A DNA stretch of 64,000 nucleotides from Thermus hydrothermalis (GTDB taxonomy: Bacteria; Deinococcota; Deinococci; Deinococcales; Thermaceae). The stretch covers positions 23,618 through 87,617 of the forward strand of contig NZ_JAKTNT010000011.1 of assembly GCF_022760925.1 (NCBI RefSeq), read 5' to 3'. Under the pieces are notes generated by a model, which was given only the letters and a program-made list of their open reading frames with translations, was not told the origin of the DNA and made no database searches. Both the position numbers and the translations under genes were made by a program. Positions 8,169 through 16,002 of this stretch are shown piece by piece (positions within the stretch are counted from its first letter, which is position 1; each line of letters opens with the position of its first letter).

Positions 8169-10085
8169 ATGCGCCTTCGCTTGGCGGCTTTGGCCCTCCT
8201 TTTGCCTTGGGCCCTGGCCCAAAGCCTCCTGGTACCCCCGGAAGCCTCCCTAGGCCAGCCCTTAACCCTGGAAGGACGGGACCTTCCCGAAGGGCGCTTC
8301 CCCTTAGAGGTGGAAGGCCCTAAGGGAACCCAGACCCAAACGGTGGAGGTGCAGGGGGGTAGTTTCCGCCTAAGCCTCACCCCGGAAGCCCCGGGGGAGT
8401 ACCGGGTGCGCCTCGTCCTGCCCTCGGGGGCCTTGGAGGGGCGCTTCACCGTCCATGGCCAACCCACCCCCACCCTCACGGAAGAGGGCCTACACCTGCC
8501 CTGGGGGCTCCTTCCCTTGCCCCAAGGCCCTTGGCTCGGGCCCTTGGTCCAGGGGGAAAGGGTGTACGTGGCCCAGGGGCTTCTGGTCCTGGAGGCGGGC
8601 CTGAAGGAGCCCGGGGTGCGCTACCACTTCGCCCCCGCCAAGGTGGTGGCCCTAAGGCCAGGCCCCGAGGCCCTTCTGCAGGGGGAGAGGGTCCTGCCCG
8701 TACCCTTCCCCCCCCTTCCCTTTGAGGGGAGCGGGGAGGACCTGCGGGCGCTCGCCCCTCTCCTCCAGGCCCTAAATCCCCCCAGGCCCTGGCCCTACTT
8801 CGCCTACTGGGCCCTGGACCCCGAAAGCCTGGGCCCAGAAGACCTCGAGGCCTACCGCCAAGACCTCCTCGCCCGGGGGCACCGCCCCGAGCTCCCCTAC
8901 GCCTTCCCCCCCGTCTTGGCCCTGGCGGAGGCGGCCAAGCGCCTGGAGGAGAAGGACCCCGAAAGGGCCCGCCTCCTCACGGAAACCCTCCTCCGCACAA
9001 GCCCCCTCTTCCCCGGCTCCTTGGCCTTTTTCCAGGAGCGGGCGGAGGCCCTCGAGGCCCAAGGCCTCCCCGCCCAGGCCCTGCGCCTCCGGGTAGCGGT
9101 GGAAACCCTAAGGGCCTGGTTGCCGCCTAGCCTAGAGGGGCTCTCCCTCGCCCTCGCCGTCCTGGCCGTGGCCTATCTGGTCCTCCTCCTTTACCTCGTC
9201 CTCTTCTACCTCCCCCCCCAACTCCGGGACCTGCGGAACCTGGGCGGCTTCCTGGGCGGGTTCTTCCGGCACCCCCTCCTGCGCCTGAGGCACCTTTCCC
9301 TGGCCTACGCCAGCTTTGGGGAAAGGCTCCTTGCCCTCCTCCTCCTCCTCGCCCTAGGGGCCGCCACCCTCCTCCACGGCCTGGACCAGGAAGCCCGGAA
9401 AGCCCTCTTCGCTCCCCCCCTAGACCGGGGCTCCTTGCGCACCCAAGCCGCTTTGGACTGGCTCCGCTCCCTCCCCCCCACCCCGGAAACCCAAGCCCTT
9501 CTGGGCTACGCCCTCCTGCCGGAGGCGCCCAAGGAAGCCAAGGGGCTCTTGGAGGGGAGCGGCCTGCCCTTCGCCCTGGCCCTCACGGGGGAGGAGAAGG
9601 CCCTTGCGGAGGCCTACCGGAAAGCCCCCTTAGAGGGCCCCATCCGCACCGCTTTGGGCCTGGGCACCGATCCCTGGGGGGCGAGGGAGGCGGGGCCCAG
9701 CGCCCGTACCCTTTACCTCGCCCTCTTGCAGACGGAATGGATCCGGTTTCTGCAGGACCCCTGGCGCACCTTCCTGGCCCTGCCCCTTCCCCTACCCGAG
9801 CGGGCCCGCCCCTGGGCCTTCCTGGGCTACTTCCTCCTCCTCCTCTACCACTTCTTCGCCTTCCTCCTTCCCCGGCGCAAGGGCACCGTACCCCCCACCT
9901 ACGCCCTCCTCGTGCGCCTCTTCGTGCCGGGAAGCCTCGGCTTCGCCGCAGGGCTTGGCGTCCTCCTCCTCTTCCTCGCCGCTTGGGGCTTGGTGCGCCT
10001 GGGGCAAGGGGAAGGCCCCGGCCTTCTCCTTGGGGCCTACGCCCTGCACCTTTTGGGGTTAGCCTTAGGCCTGAGGAGGTCGTGA
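8169..10085 (+). CDS. Exported/multi-spanning membrane protein, unknown function
   Basis: This 638-residue protein begins with a signal peptide (MRLRLAALALLLPWALAQS). A beta-rich external region (about 20-100) follows, with an immunoglobulin-like feel (LPEGRFPLEVEGPKG, GEYRVRLVLPSGALEGRF), then a larger soluble part. Hydrophobic segments appear near 320-345, 390-410, 545-570, 590-615 and 618-635. I recognise no family. It starts the operon that continues with an aldolase and a lipoprotein, its TGA overlapping the aldolase ATG by one base. Its leaderless promoter overlaps that of sdaAB. Confidence 0.75.
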   Translation: MRLRLAALALLLPWALAQSLLVPPEASLGQPLTLEGRDLPEGRFPLEVEGPKGTQTQTVEVQGGSFRLSLTPEAPGEYRVRLVLPSGALEGRFTVHGQPTPTLTEEGLHLPWGLLPLPQGPWLGPLVQGERVYVAQGLLVLEAGLKEPGVRYHFAPAKVVALRPGPEALLQGERVLPVPFPPLPFEGSGEDLRALAPLLQALNPPRPWPYFAYWALDPESLGPEDLEAYRQDLLARGHRPELPYAFPPVLALAEAAKRLEEKDPERARLLTETLLRTSPLFPGSLAFFQERAEALEAQGLPAQALRLRVAVETLRAWLPPSLEGLSLALAVLAVAYLVLLLYLVLFYLPPQLRDLRNLGGFLGGFFRHPLLRLRHLSLAYASFGERLLALLLLLALGAATLLHGLDQEARKALFAPPLDRGSLRTQAALDWLRSLPPTPETQALLGYALLPEAPKEAKGLLEGSGLPFALALTGEEKALAEAYRKAPLEGPIRTALGLGTDPWGAREAGPSARTLYLALLQTEWIRFLQDPWRTFLALPLPLPERARPWAFLGYFLLLLYHFFAFLLPRRKGTVPPTYALLVRLFVPGSLGFAAGLGVLLLFLAAWGLVRLGQGEGPGLLLGAYALHLLGLALGLRRS

Positions 10086-10936
10086 TGATCCTGCCCCCCA
10101 TCCCCACCCCCTTTGACCGGAAAGGAAGGCTAGACCTCGAGGCCTTCCGCGCCCTGGCCGAGGCCCTGGAACCCTTGGTGGACGGGCTTCTCATCTACGG
10201 CTCCAACGGGGAAGGGGTCCACCTCACCCCCGAGGAGCGGGGCCAAGGCCTCCGGGCCCTCCGCCCCAAGAAGCCCTTCCTGGTGGGCCTCATGGAGGAA
10301 ACCCTGCCCCAGGCGGAAAGGGCCCTGGAGGAGGCCAAGGAGGTGGGGGCCATGGCCCTTTTGGCCACCCCGCCCCGCTACTACCACACAAGCCTTGGGG
10401 AAGGGCTTTCCCGCTACTACGAGGCCCTGGCGGAGCGGATGCCCCTTTTCCTCTACCACGTGCCCCAAAACACCCGGGTGGACCTCCCCTTGGGTGCGGT
10501 GGAGGCCTTGGCCCAGCACCCGGGCATCCAGGGCATCAAGGACTCCAGCGGCGACCTCTCCCGCCTCGCCTTCTACCAGGCCAAGCTCCCCGGCTTCCGC
10601 GTCTTCACCGGGCACGCCCCCACCTTCCTGGGCGCCTTGGCCCTGGGGGCGGAAGGGGGCATCCTGGCGGCGGCCAACCTGGCCCCCAGGGCCTACCGGG
10701 CCCTCCTCGCCCACTTCCGGGCAGGGCGGCTCGCCGAGGCGGAGGCCTTGCAGAAAAAACTTTTCCCCTTGGGCCACCTGCTCGCCCAAGGCGGGGTGCC
10801 CCTCCTCAAACAGGCCCTGAGGCACCTGGGTCTCCCTGCGGGCTACCCCAGGCCCCCCTACACGGCGGAAAGCCCCCTTTGGGGAAGCTTCCTTCCCGTT
10901 TTGGAAGCGCTGAAGGAGGAGGGATGGCTCCTTTGA
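10085..10936 (+). CDS. DapA-family lyase, resembling 4-hydroxy-2-oxoglutarate aldolase
   Basis: A 283-residue TIM-barrel protein of the dihydrodipicolinate synthase/N-acetylneuraminate lyase family. The Schiff-base lysine is Lys152 (GIKDSSGD) and the active-site tyrosine is Tyr124 (LYHVPQNT). The substrate loop reads GSNGEG (39-44), not the GTTGE of DapA. This, the YxVPxNTxxDLP segment and the GWL-like C-terminus match my memory of animal HOGA1 better than DapA. The expected reaction is 4-hydroxy-2-oxoglutarate to pyruvate plus glyoxylate; another 2-keto acid substrate is possible. ATG at 10085 has a GAGGAGG ribosome site inside the preceding gene. Confidence 0.8.
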   Translation: MILPPIPTPFDRKGRLDLEAFRALAEALEPLVDGLLIYGSNGEGVHLTPEERGQGLRALRPKKPFLVGLMEETLPQAERALEEAKEVGAMALLATPPRYYHTSLGEGLSRYYEALAERMPLFLYHVPQNTRVDLPLGAVEALAQHPGIQGIKDSSGDLSRLAFYQAKLPGFRVFTGHAPTFLGALALGAEGGILAAANLAPRAYRALLAHFRAGRLAEAEALQKKLFPLGHLLAQGGVPLLKQALRHLGLPAGYPRPPYTAESPLWGSFLPVLEALKEEGWLL

Positions 10937-11586
10937 GGTTCCTCCTGGCCCTTATCCTTTTCCTCGCCGCCTGCGCCCCCAGGCCCACCCCGCCCGCGGC
11001 CACCCTGCTTGGGGCGGAACTCCTGGGCCTGGAGCTCGCCCCCGAGCCCACCCTGGTCCTCGGCCTAAGGGTGGCCTTCCAAAACCCCAACCCCTTCCCC
11101 CTCCCCCTTGCCGCCTTCGGCACCCGGCTTAGGGTGGGGGAGGTGGTGGTCCCCCTGGACCTGAACCTGCCCCCCGGGAGGAGGGAGGAAACCCTCACCG
11201 TGCGCCTCACCCCCCGCCAGGCCCGGGCCACGGGGCAGGCCCTCCTCTCCCGGGAGGGGGTGGAGGTGGCCCTGGAAGGGAAAACCTTGGGCCAGGACCT
11301 CACCTTCTTCCGCACCCGCCTCGCCTTCCCCTTGGAGCCCCTACGGGTGCGGCGGGCCGGGGTGAACTTCTTCCTGGAAAACCCCAACCCCCTCCCCTTG
11401 CGGGTGGAGGGGCGGCTTGTGCTCCTCGGGCAAAGCCTAAGGGTGGAGGCGGACCTTCCCGCCCGGGGCGAGGGGCGGCTTCAGGTGGTGGGCTTCCGCC
11501 CGGGCCTGGAAAGGGGCTCAGGCCGGCTGGAACTCACCCTCCAGGTCCCGGGCTTCTTCCAGACCACCCTGGTGCTTTCCCTCTAG
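10924..11586 (+). CDS. Lipoprotein with tandem LEA14-type WHy domains
   Basis: The start is placed at ATG 10924, inside the aldolase gene, because it follows GGAGGAGGG and gives a lipoprotein signal (MAPLRFLLALILFLAAC, lipobox LAAC); the product has 220 residues. Two similar halves each begin with an asparagine-proline motif: FQNPNPFPLPL near 55-65 and LENPNPLPLRV near 157-167. NPNP next to a hydrophobic strand is the hallmark of the LEA14/WHy (water stress and hypersensitive response) fold. Bacterial WHy proteins are linked to desiccation or stress tolerance. The tandem copy in a lipoprotein is noteworthy; its role is inferred only. Confidence 0.7.
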   Translation: MAPLRFLLALILFLAACAPRPTPPAATLLGAELLGLELAPEPTLVLGLRVAFQNPNPFPLPLAAFGTRLRVGEVVVPLDLNLPPGRREETLTVRLTPRQARATGQALLSREGVEVALEGKTLGQDLTFFRTRLAFPLEPLRVRRAGVNFFLENPNPLPLRVEGRLVLLGQSLRVEADLPARGEGRLQVVGFRPGLERGSGRLELTLQVPGFFQTTLVLSL

Positions 11587-11951
11587 AGGCGGAAGGCCAG
11601 GGGAAGGAGCTCGCCTAGGGTCTTCTCCACGTACCCCTCGGGGCCGTGGAGAAGGACCGGGGTGTCGGGGGCCCCGAACTCCATGAGCACCTGCCGGCAC
11701 CCCCCACAAGGGGGGATGGGGCCTTTGGGGCTATAGATGTGCACCCGGTCTATGCGCCTTTTCCCCGCCAGGACCATGGCCGCCACGGCGTTCCGCTCGG
11801 CGCACTGGGAAAGGGGGAAGGAGGCGTTCTCCACGTTGACCCCTAGGAAGGCCTCCCCTTCCGCCTCCACCAAGGCCACCACGGGAAAGCCCGAGTAGGG
11901 GGCGTAGGCCCGGGCCACGTGGGCCTGCAAAAGTTTCCTAACCCCCTCCAT
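11583..11951 (-). CDS. cdd: Cytidine deaminase
   Basis: A 122-residue homotetrameric-type zinc cytidine deaminase for pyrimidine salvage (cytidine to uridine). The zinc site is complete: Cys50 and catalytic Glu52 in QCAERNA, and Cys82/Cys85 in PPCGGCRQ. The N-terminal YAPYSGFPV motif (16-24) is typical. Its start overlaps the 3' end of the upstream CBS-domain gene by 14 nt, and its stop overlaps the convergent lipoprotein stop by 4 bp. Confidence 0.95.
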   Translation of the reverse strand: MEGVRKLLQAHVARAYAPYSGFPVVALVEAEGEAFLGVNVENASFPLSQCAERNAVAAMVLAGKRRIDRVHIYSPKGPIPPCGGCRQVLMEFGAPDTPVLLHGPEGYVEKTLGELLPLAFRL

Positions 11952-13263
11952 GCTCCACCAGCCTTTCCACCCGTACCCGCTCTATCCGCCTCTGGTCGGC
12001 GCTTTCCACCACGAAGCGGAAGCCCTGCCACTCCACGCTCTCCCCCACCCCGGGAATGCGGCCAAAGCGCTCGTAGAGGAAGCCGGAAAGCGTATCGTAC
12101 TCCCCCTCGGGAAGCTCCACCCCCAAGGCCTCGGAAACCTCGTCCACGGGGGTCTGGGCCTGGATGGAGTAGGAGCCATCGGGCAGGCGGCGGATGGGGG
12201 CGTCCTCGGGCTCGTCGGTTTCGTCGTAGATCTCGCCCACGATCTCCTCCATCACGTCCTCCAGGGTGACGAGGCCCGCCGTGCCCCCGAACTCGTCCAC
12301 CACGATGGCCAGGTGCACCTTGCGGCGGCGGAGCTCCCTAAGCAGGGTCCAGGCGTCCATGTTCTCCGGGACAAAGTAGGGAGGGTGGGCGATGGAGGCC
12401 ACGGTCCTCCCCTTCAGGTCCTCCTCGCAGTAGTAGTCCAAGAGGTCCTTGGCGTAGGCCACCCCCACGATGTGGTCCACGCTTTCCCGGTAGACGGGGA
12501 TGCGGCTATAGCGGTGCTCGCGGAAGAGCTGGAGGAGGTCTTCCAAGGTGGCCTCCGCCTCTATGGCCACCATCTCCACCCGGGGGGTCATGATCTCCCG
12601 CACCGGGGTTTCCTCCAACTCCAGGATGGAGTGGATCATCTCCTCCTCCTGGGCCTCAATGGTCCCCGACTCCTCTGCGCCCGCCAGAATGAGCCGAAGT
12701 TCCTCTTCCGAAACCAAGGGGGTGTTCCGGGGCTCGAGGCCCAGAAGCCGCAAAATGCCTCCCGAAACCCAGCTGAAAAACCGCCCCAGGGGGTAAAAGA
12801 GGACGGAGAGGAAGTAGATGGGCCACGCCGCCACCCGGGCCAGGGCCTCGGCGTGGTGCACGGCGATGGACTTGGGGGTGATCTCGCCGAAGAAGAGGAT
12901 CAAAAAGGTCATGACCCCGGTGGCGAGCCCCACCCCCCAAGAGCCAAAGGCCCGGGTGGCCAGGTCCGTCACCAAGGCGGTGGCGGCGATGTTCACCAGG
13001 TTGTTGCCCACCAGGATGGTGGTGAGAAACCGGGTGATGTCCCGGGCAAGGAGGGTATAGGGGCCGTTCTTCGCCTCCGCCAGCTCCTTGAGTTTCCACG
13101 GGTAAAGGGCGGTGAAGGCGGTCTCGCTGGCGGAGAAAAAGGCGGAAAGGCCCAGGAAGAGGACCAGAAGAAAAAGGTCCCCAGGGCTTGGGGCTTGGGT
13201 TTGGGCCAGGGCTAGGGAACCGAAGGGGAGAAAGAAGAGCCACCGACTGGGAGGTCTGTCCAT
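11938..13263 (-). CDS. CNNM/CorC-family membrane protein with CBS pair
   Basis: Start chosen at 13263 (MDRPPSRW); an upstream ATG at 13278 overlaps the putative -10. The 441-residue protein has the DUF21/CNNM transmembrane domain (residues ~25-190, with LSAFFSASETAF and FFGEITPKSIAV). Two CBS domains follow (MTPRVEMVAIEAEATLEDLL and the segment with VDEFGGTAGLVTLEDVMEEIVGEI), then a C-terminal CorC/HlyC domain. Members of this group are implicated in magnesium/divalent-cation export, though many are labelled hemolysin-like. cdd follows with a 14-nt overlap. Confidence 0.87.
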   Translation of the reverse strand: MDRPPSRWLFFLPFGSLALAQTQAPSPGDLFLLVLFLGLSAFFSASETAFTALYPWKLKELAEAKNGPYTLLARDITRFLTTILVGNNLVNIAATALVTDLATRAFGSWGVGLATGVMTFLILFFGEITPKSIAVHHAEALARVAAWPIYFLSVLFYPLGRFFSWVSGGILRLLGLEPRNTPLVSEEELRLILAGAEESGTIEAQEEEMIHSILELEETPVREIMTPRVEMVAIEAEATLEDLLQLFREHRYSRIPVYRESVDHIVGVAYAKDLLDYYCEEDLKGRTVASIAHPPYFVPENMDAWTLLRELRRRKVHLAIVVDEFGGTAGLVTLEDVMEEIVGEIYDETDEPEDAPIRRLPDGSYSIQAQTPVDEVSEALGVELPEGEYDTLSGFLYERFGRIPGVGESVEWQGFRFVVESADQRRIERVRVERLVEHGGG

Positions 13264-13345
13264 ATCACCTGGGCCCATTGTACACCATGGGGGCGTGTGG
13301 CCCCGCTTGCCCTTTTTTATTGACGGCCTTATATAGTTGAAGGGT
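13264..13345. promoter_or_regulatory. Divergent promoters for CNNM protein and marR
   Basis: On plus, TTGCCC (13307-13312), 17 bp, then TATATA (13330-13335) forms a fair sigma-A promoter; the overlapping TATAGT (13332-13337) is 8 nt before the marR ATG. On minus, TACAAT (13282-13277) is a strong -10 for the CNNM gene without a visible -35. The marR start has no good ribosome site, which suits a leaderless or near-leaderless transcript. A MarR operator overlapping this AT-richer patch is likely but not identified. Confidence 0.5.
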
Positions 13346-13780
13346 ATGAATGGTCCCCCGGCATCCCTGGTGGAGGAACTCTCCCAACTGGGCTACGCCC
13401 TGATGCGCCTCCTCTTTTCCCGGGCCAAGGAGGTCTTCGCCCAGGAAGGGCTTTCCCTCCTGCAGGCGGAGGTGCTCCGCCTGGTGAAGGAAGGGGTGCG
13501 CCTTCCCTCCCGCCTGGCGGAGCATTTGGAGATCCTTCCCTCCCAGGTTTCCCACCTCCTCGCCTCCCTGGAGGAAACGGGCCTCCTCCGCCGGCATCCG
13601 GACCCTTCGGACCGGAGGCGGGTCCAGCTAGAGCTCACCCCGGAAGGGGAGGCGGTGGCCCTGCGGCTCAAGGAGGCCTGGCTCCGCGTCTTCGGCCAAA
13701 CTCTGGCCCGGCTAAGCCCGGAGGAGCTTGGCACCTTCCGAACGCTCCTTGCCAAGCTTACGGAGGTGGAACGTGGCTAG
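13346..13780 (+). CDS. MarR-family transcriptional regulator
   Basis: A 144-residue MarR/SlyA-type dimeric winged-helix protein. A dimerisation helix precedes the DNA-binding part (LPSRLAEHLEILPSQVSHLLASLEETGLL, about 55-83, then the wing PSDRRRVQLELTPEGEA). It is the first gene of the RND efflux operon and its end overlaps the first TolC-like gene by 8 nt, so it most likely represses its own operon until an effector binds. Effector identity cannot be read from sequence. Confidence 0.88.
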   Translation: MNGPPASLVEELSQLGYALMRLLFSRAKEVFAQEGLSLLQAEVLRLVKEGVRLPSRLAEHLEILPSQVSHLLASLEETGLLRRHPDPSDRRRVQLELTPEGEAVALRLKEAWLRVFGQTLARLSPEELGTFRTLLAKLTEVERG

Positions 13781-15038
13781 GCTATGGGCGCTTGCCCTTC
13801 TCCTCGCACCAGCCCTGGCCCAGGGGGCCCTAAGCCCCCTCAAGGAGCACCCCTTAAAGCGGCAGGCCGAGGCTTACCTCCTGGCGGCGGCCAAGGCCTT
13901 GGAGGCGCAAAGCGCTCCCGTGGCCCTAAGCCTCCAAGGAAACTACGGCCGCCTGGGCTACGAGTGCACCCCCCAGGCCCTTTGCGCAAGCCTTCCCCAG
14001 GACGCCAAGGCCCTCACCCTGGCCCTGGTCCTCACCCCCTTCCCCTTTGGCGAGGCCGCCGACGGGATAGAACGGGCGCGCATCGGCCTCAGGCGGGCCG
14101 AACTTGCCTACCGCAAGACCCTCACCGCCCTCCAGGCCCAGGCGGTGGCCGCCCATGGACGCTACCGGGAAGCCCTTTTGGGGGTACGGCTGGCGGAGAA
14201 GGGCCTGGAGCTTGCCCAGCTCGCCCTGGAAGCCGCCAAAAAGCGCCAAGCGAGCCCCAAGGAGCTAAGGGAGGCGGAGCTATCCCTAAGGGAGGCGCAA
14301 AACCGGCTAGCGGAGGCGGAGCTTGGCCAAAAGCTTGCGGAGGAGGCGGCGGAGGGGCTTGTGGACCTGAAAGCCCCCCTGCCCGAAATCCCCCCGCCCC
14401 AAGGCACCACGCCCTTGAGCCTCGAGGAGGCCCGGCTGGCCTTAGCCGAGGCGAAAATCGGGGAAAGGGCCGCCTGGCGCAACCTCCTCCCCACCCTCCA
14501 GGGAAGCCTCAACCTCTACCCTTCGGGGAACGACACCCTTTCCCTAAGCCTCTCCAGCAAGGACCTGAGGCCCACCCTGGCCTACACCCGCCAGGACCCC
14601 GCCCGCCCCCCCACCACCCTCCCCGCCGGCCAGTACCGGACCACGGAGGAGCTTAGGCTTACCCTCTCCCTCACCCTCTCCCCGGGCCTCCTCTCCGCCT
14701 ACGAGGCAGCCCAGGCCCAGGTGCGGGGAGCGGAGGAGGCGCTAAGGGCGGCGGAGATCCAGGCCAATCTGGACAAAGCCCGTTTGGAAAACGCCCTGAA
14801 AACCGCCGAGGCTAGCCTCACCCTCGCCCGCCTCCGCCAAGAGGCGGCGCAGAAAGCCCTGGAAGAAGCGCAAAAGCGGCTCGCCCTGGGCTTAGAAAGC
14901 CCCTTGGGCGTCCTGCAAGCGGAGCTAGGCCTACTGCAAGCGGAGCTTGGCCTACTCCAGGCGGAAAACAACCTGAGGAACCGGCGTATGGAGCTTTACC
15001 AGTTTTACGGCGAAATCCTTCCGGAGGTGGCGCAATGA
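13773..15038 (+). CDS. TolC-family outer membrane efflux protein (first)
   Basis: Start is a GTG at 13773 with GGAGGT at 13762-13767, giving 421 residues with a signal peptide ending ALAQG. The body is made of long Ala/Leu/Glu-rich coiled helices with two duplicated halves, as in OEP/TolC proteins. A Leu-rich repeat near the C-terminus (LGVLQAELGLLQAELGLLQAEN) shows a perfect seven-residue internal duplication. TolC-like proteins form the outer-membrane duct for tripartite pumps. It ends with an ATGA overlap onto the second TolC-like gene. Confidence 0.8.
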   Translation: MARLWALALLLAPALAQGALSPLKEHPLKRQAEAYLLAAAKALEAQSAPVALSLQGNYGRLGYECTPQALCASLPQDAKALTLALVLTPFPFGEAADGIERARIGLRRAELAYRKTLTALQAQAVAAHGRYREALLGVRLAEKGLELAQLALEAAKKRQASPKELREAELSLREAQNRLAEAELGQKLAEEAAEGLVDLKAPLPEIPPPQGTTPLSLEEARLALAEAKIGERAAWRNLLPTLQGSLNLYPSGNDTLSLSLSSKDLRPTLAYTRQDPARPPTTLPAGQYRTTEELRLTLSLTLSPGLLSAYEAAQAQVRGAEEALRAAEIQANLDKARLENALKTAEASLTLARLRQEAAQKALEEAQKRLALGLESPLGVLQAELGLLQAELGLLQAENNLRNRRMELYQFYGEILPEVAQ

Positions 15039-16000
15039 AGAGGCTTCTTTGGACCCTGGCCTTGTTGGTCCCCGTCCTGGCCCAACCCCTCCCCGAGGCC
15101 CTCAAGAAGGCCCCGGAGGTGGCGGCCGTGGTCACGGCCCGGTGGGAATACGAGATGCGGCAAAAGGACCTCGCCCGCACCCTGCAAGACCCCTTGCGCA
15201 CCCCCCTGGCCGAGCTCCAGGCGCGCCAGGCGGAGGCCCTGGCCAAGGCCAAGCTGGAAAGGGCCCTGGCCCAAGCGGAAAGCGATATCGTTTCCGCCTA
15301 CGCCCAGGCGCGGGAGGCAAGCCTCCAGGCGGCCCTGGCGGCCAAGGCCTTGGAGGTGGCGGAGCTTGGGCTGAGGGCGGCGGAGGTGCGGGTTAAGGGC
15401 GGTGGGGCCACTAGCCTGGACCTCCTGGAGGCGCAAAACCGCGTCCTCGAGGCCCGCAAGAACCTGGAAGCCGCCAAGCGCGGGGAGGAAAGCGCCCTGG
15501 CCGCCCTCGCCAACCTGGTGGGCCCCTGGAAGCCCGAGGCCGTGGCCGAGCTTCCCCCCCTGCCCCAGGCGGGCCTGGTGGAGGCGCTTTTGGGGGCCCA
15601 TGCCGACCTCTTGAACCTAAGGCAGTCCCTAGAGCTTCTCCGCTTCCAGCGGGGCCTTCTGGACGAAAGCTTCGCCCCGAGGAAGGACATGGAGGCCCTG
15701 GAGGACCAGGCGAAAACCCTGGAGGAAAACCTTAAGATCCTGGAGCGTTCCCTCCGGGTGGGCCTCGAGGCCCGCTTCGCCCAGCTCTCCCCCCTCCTCC
15801 AAGGGGTAAAGACGGCGGAAGAAGCCTACCGGGCGGCCAAGGAGCGGTACCAGGCGGAAGAAAAACGCTTCCAGGCCGGGCTTACCAGCCGCCTAGGCCT
15901 CCTGCAACAGGAGCTCGCCCTCCTCCAGGCGGAACTCGCCCTGGAGCAGGCCAAGCACGCCTACCTGAAGGCCTACTACGGCCTTCTGGCCTCGAGGTGA
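15035..16000 (+). CDS. TolC-family outer membrane efflux protein (second, short)
   Basis: A 321-residue exported protein (signal MKRLLWTLALLVPVLAQ) with the same coiled-helix style as its upstream neighbour. It includes RVKGGGATSLDLLEAQNRVLEARKN-type OEP sequence near 120-145 and a C-terminal helix with LLQQELALLQAELALEQAK. It is about 100 residues shorter than the first copy and lacks much of the N-terminal half. It could form a mixed trimer with the first protein or act as an alternative channel. It overlaps the previous gene by 4 nt and the adaptor starts 2 nt downstream. Confidence 0.72.
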   Translation: MKRLLWTLALLVPVLAQPLPEALKKAPEVAAVVTARWEYEMRQKDLARTLQDPLRTPLAELQARQAEALAKAKLERALAQAESDIVSAYAQAREASLQAALAAKALEVAELGLRAAEVRVKGGGATSLDLLEAQNRVLEARKNLEAAKRGEESALAALANLVGPWKPEAVAELPPLPQAGLVEALLGAHADLLNLRQSLELLRFQRGLLDESFAPRKDMEALEDQAKTLEENLKILERSLRVGLEARFAQLSPLLQGVKTAEEAYRAAKERYQAEEKRFQAGLTSRLGLLQQELALLQAELALEQAKHAYLKAYYGLLASR

Positions 16001-16002
16001 GC

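Noticed and set aside
10085..10936. dapA (dihydrodipicolinate synthase)
   Set aside because: The GTTGE loop is replaced by GSNGEG and lysine-pathway genes are absent nearby.
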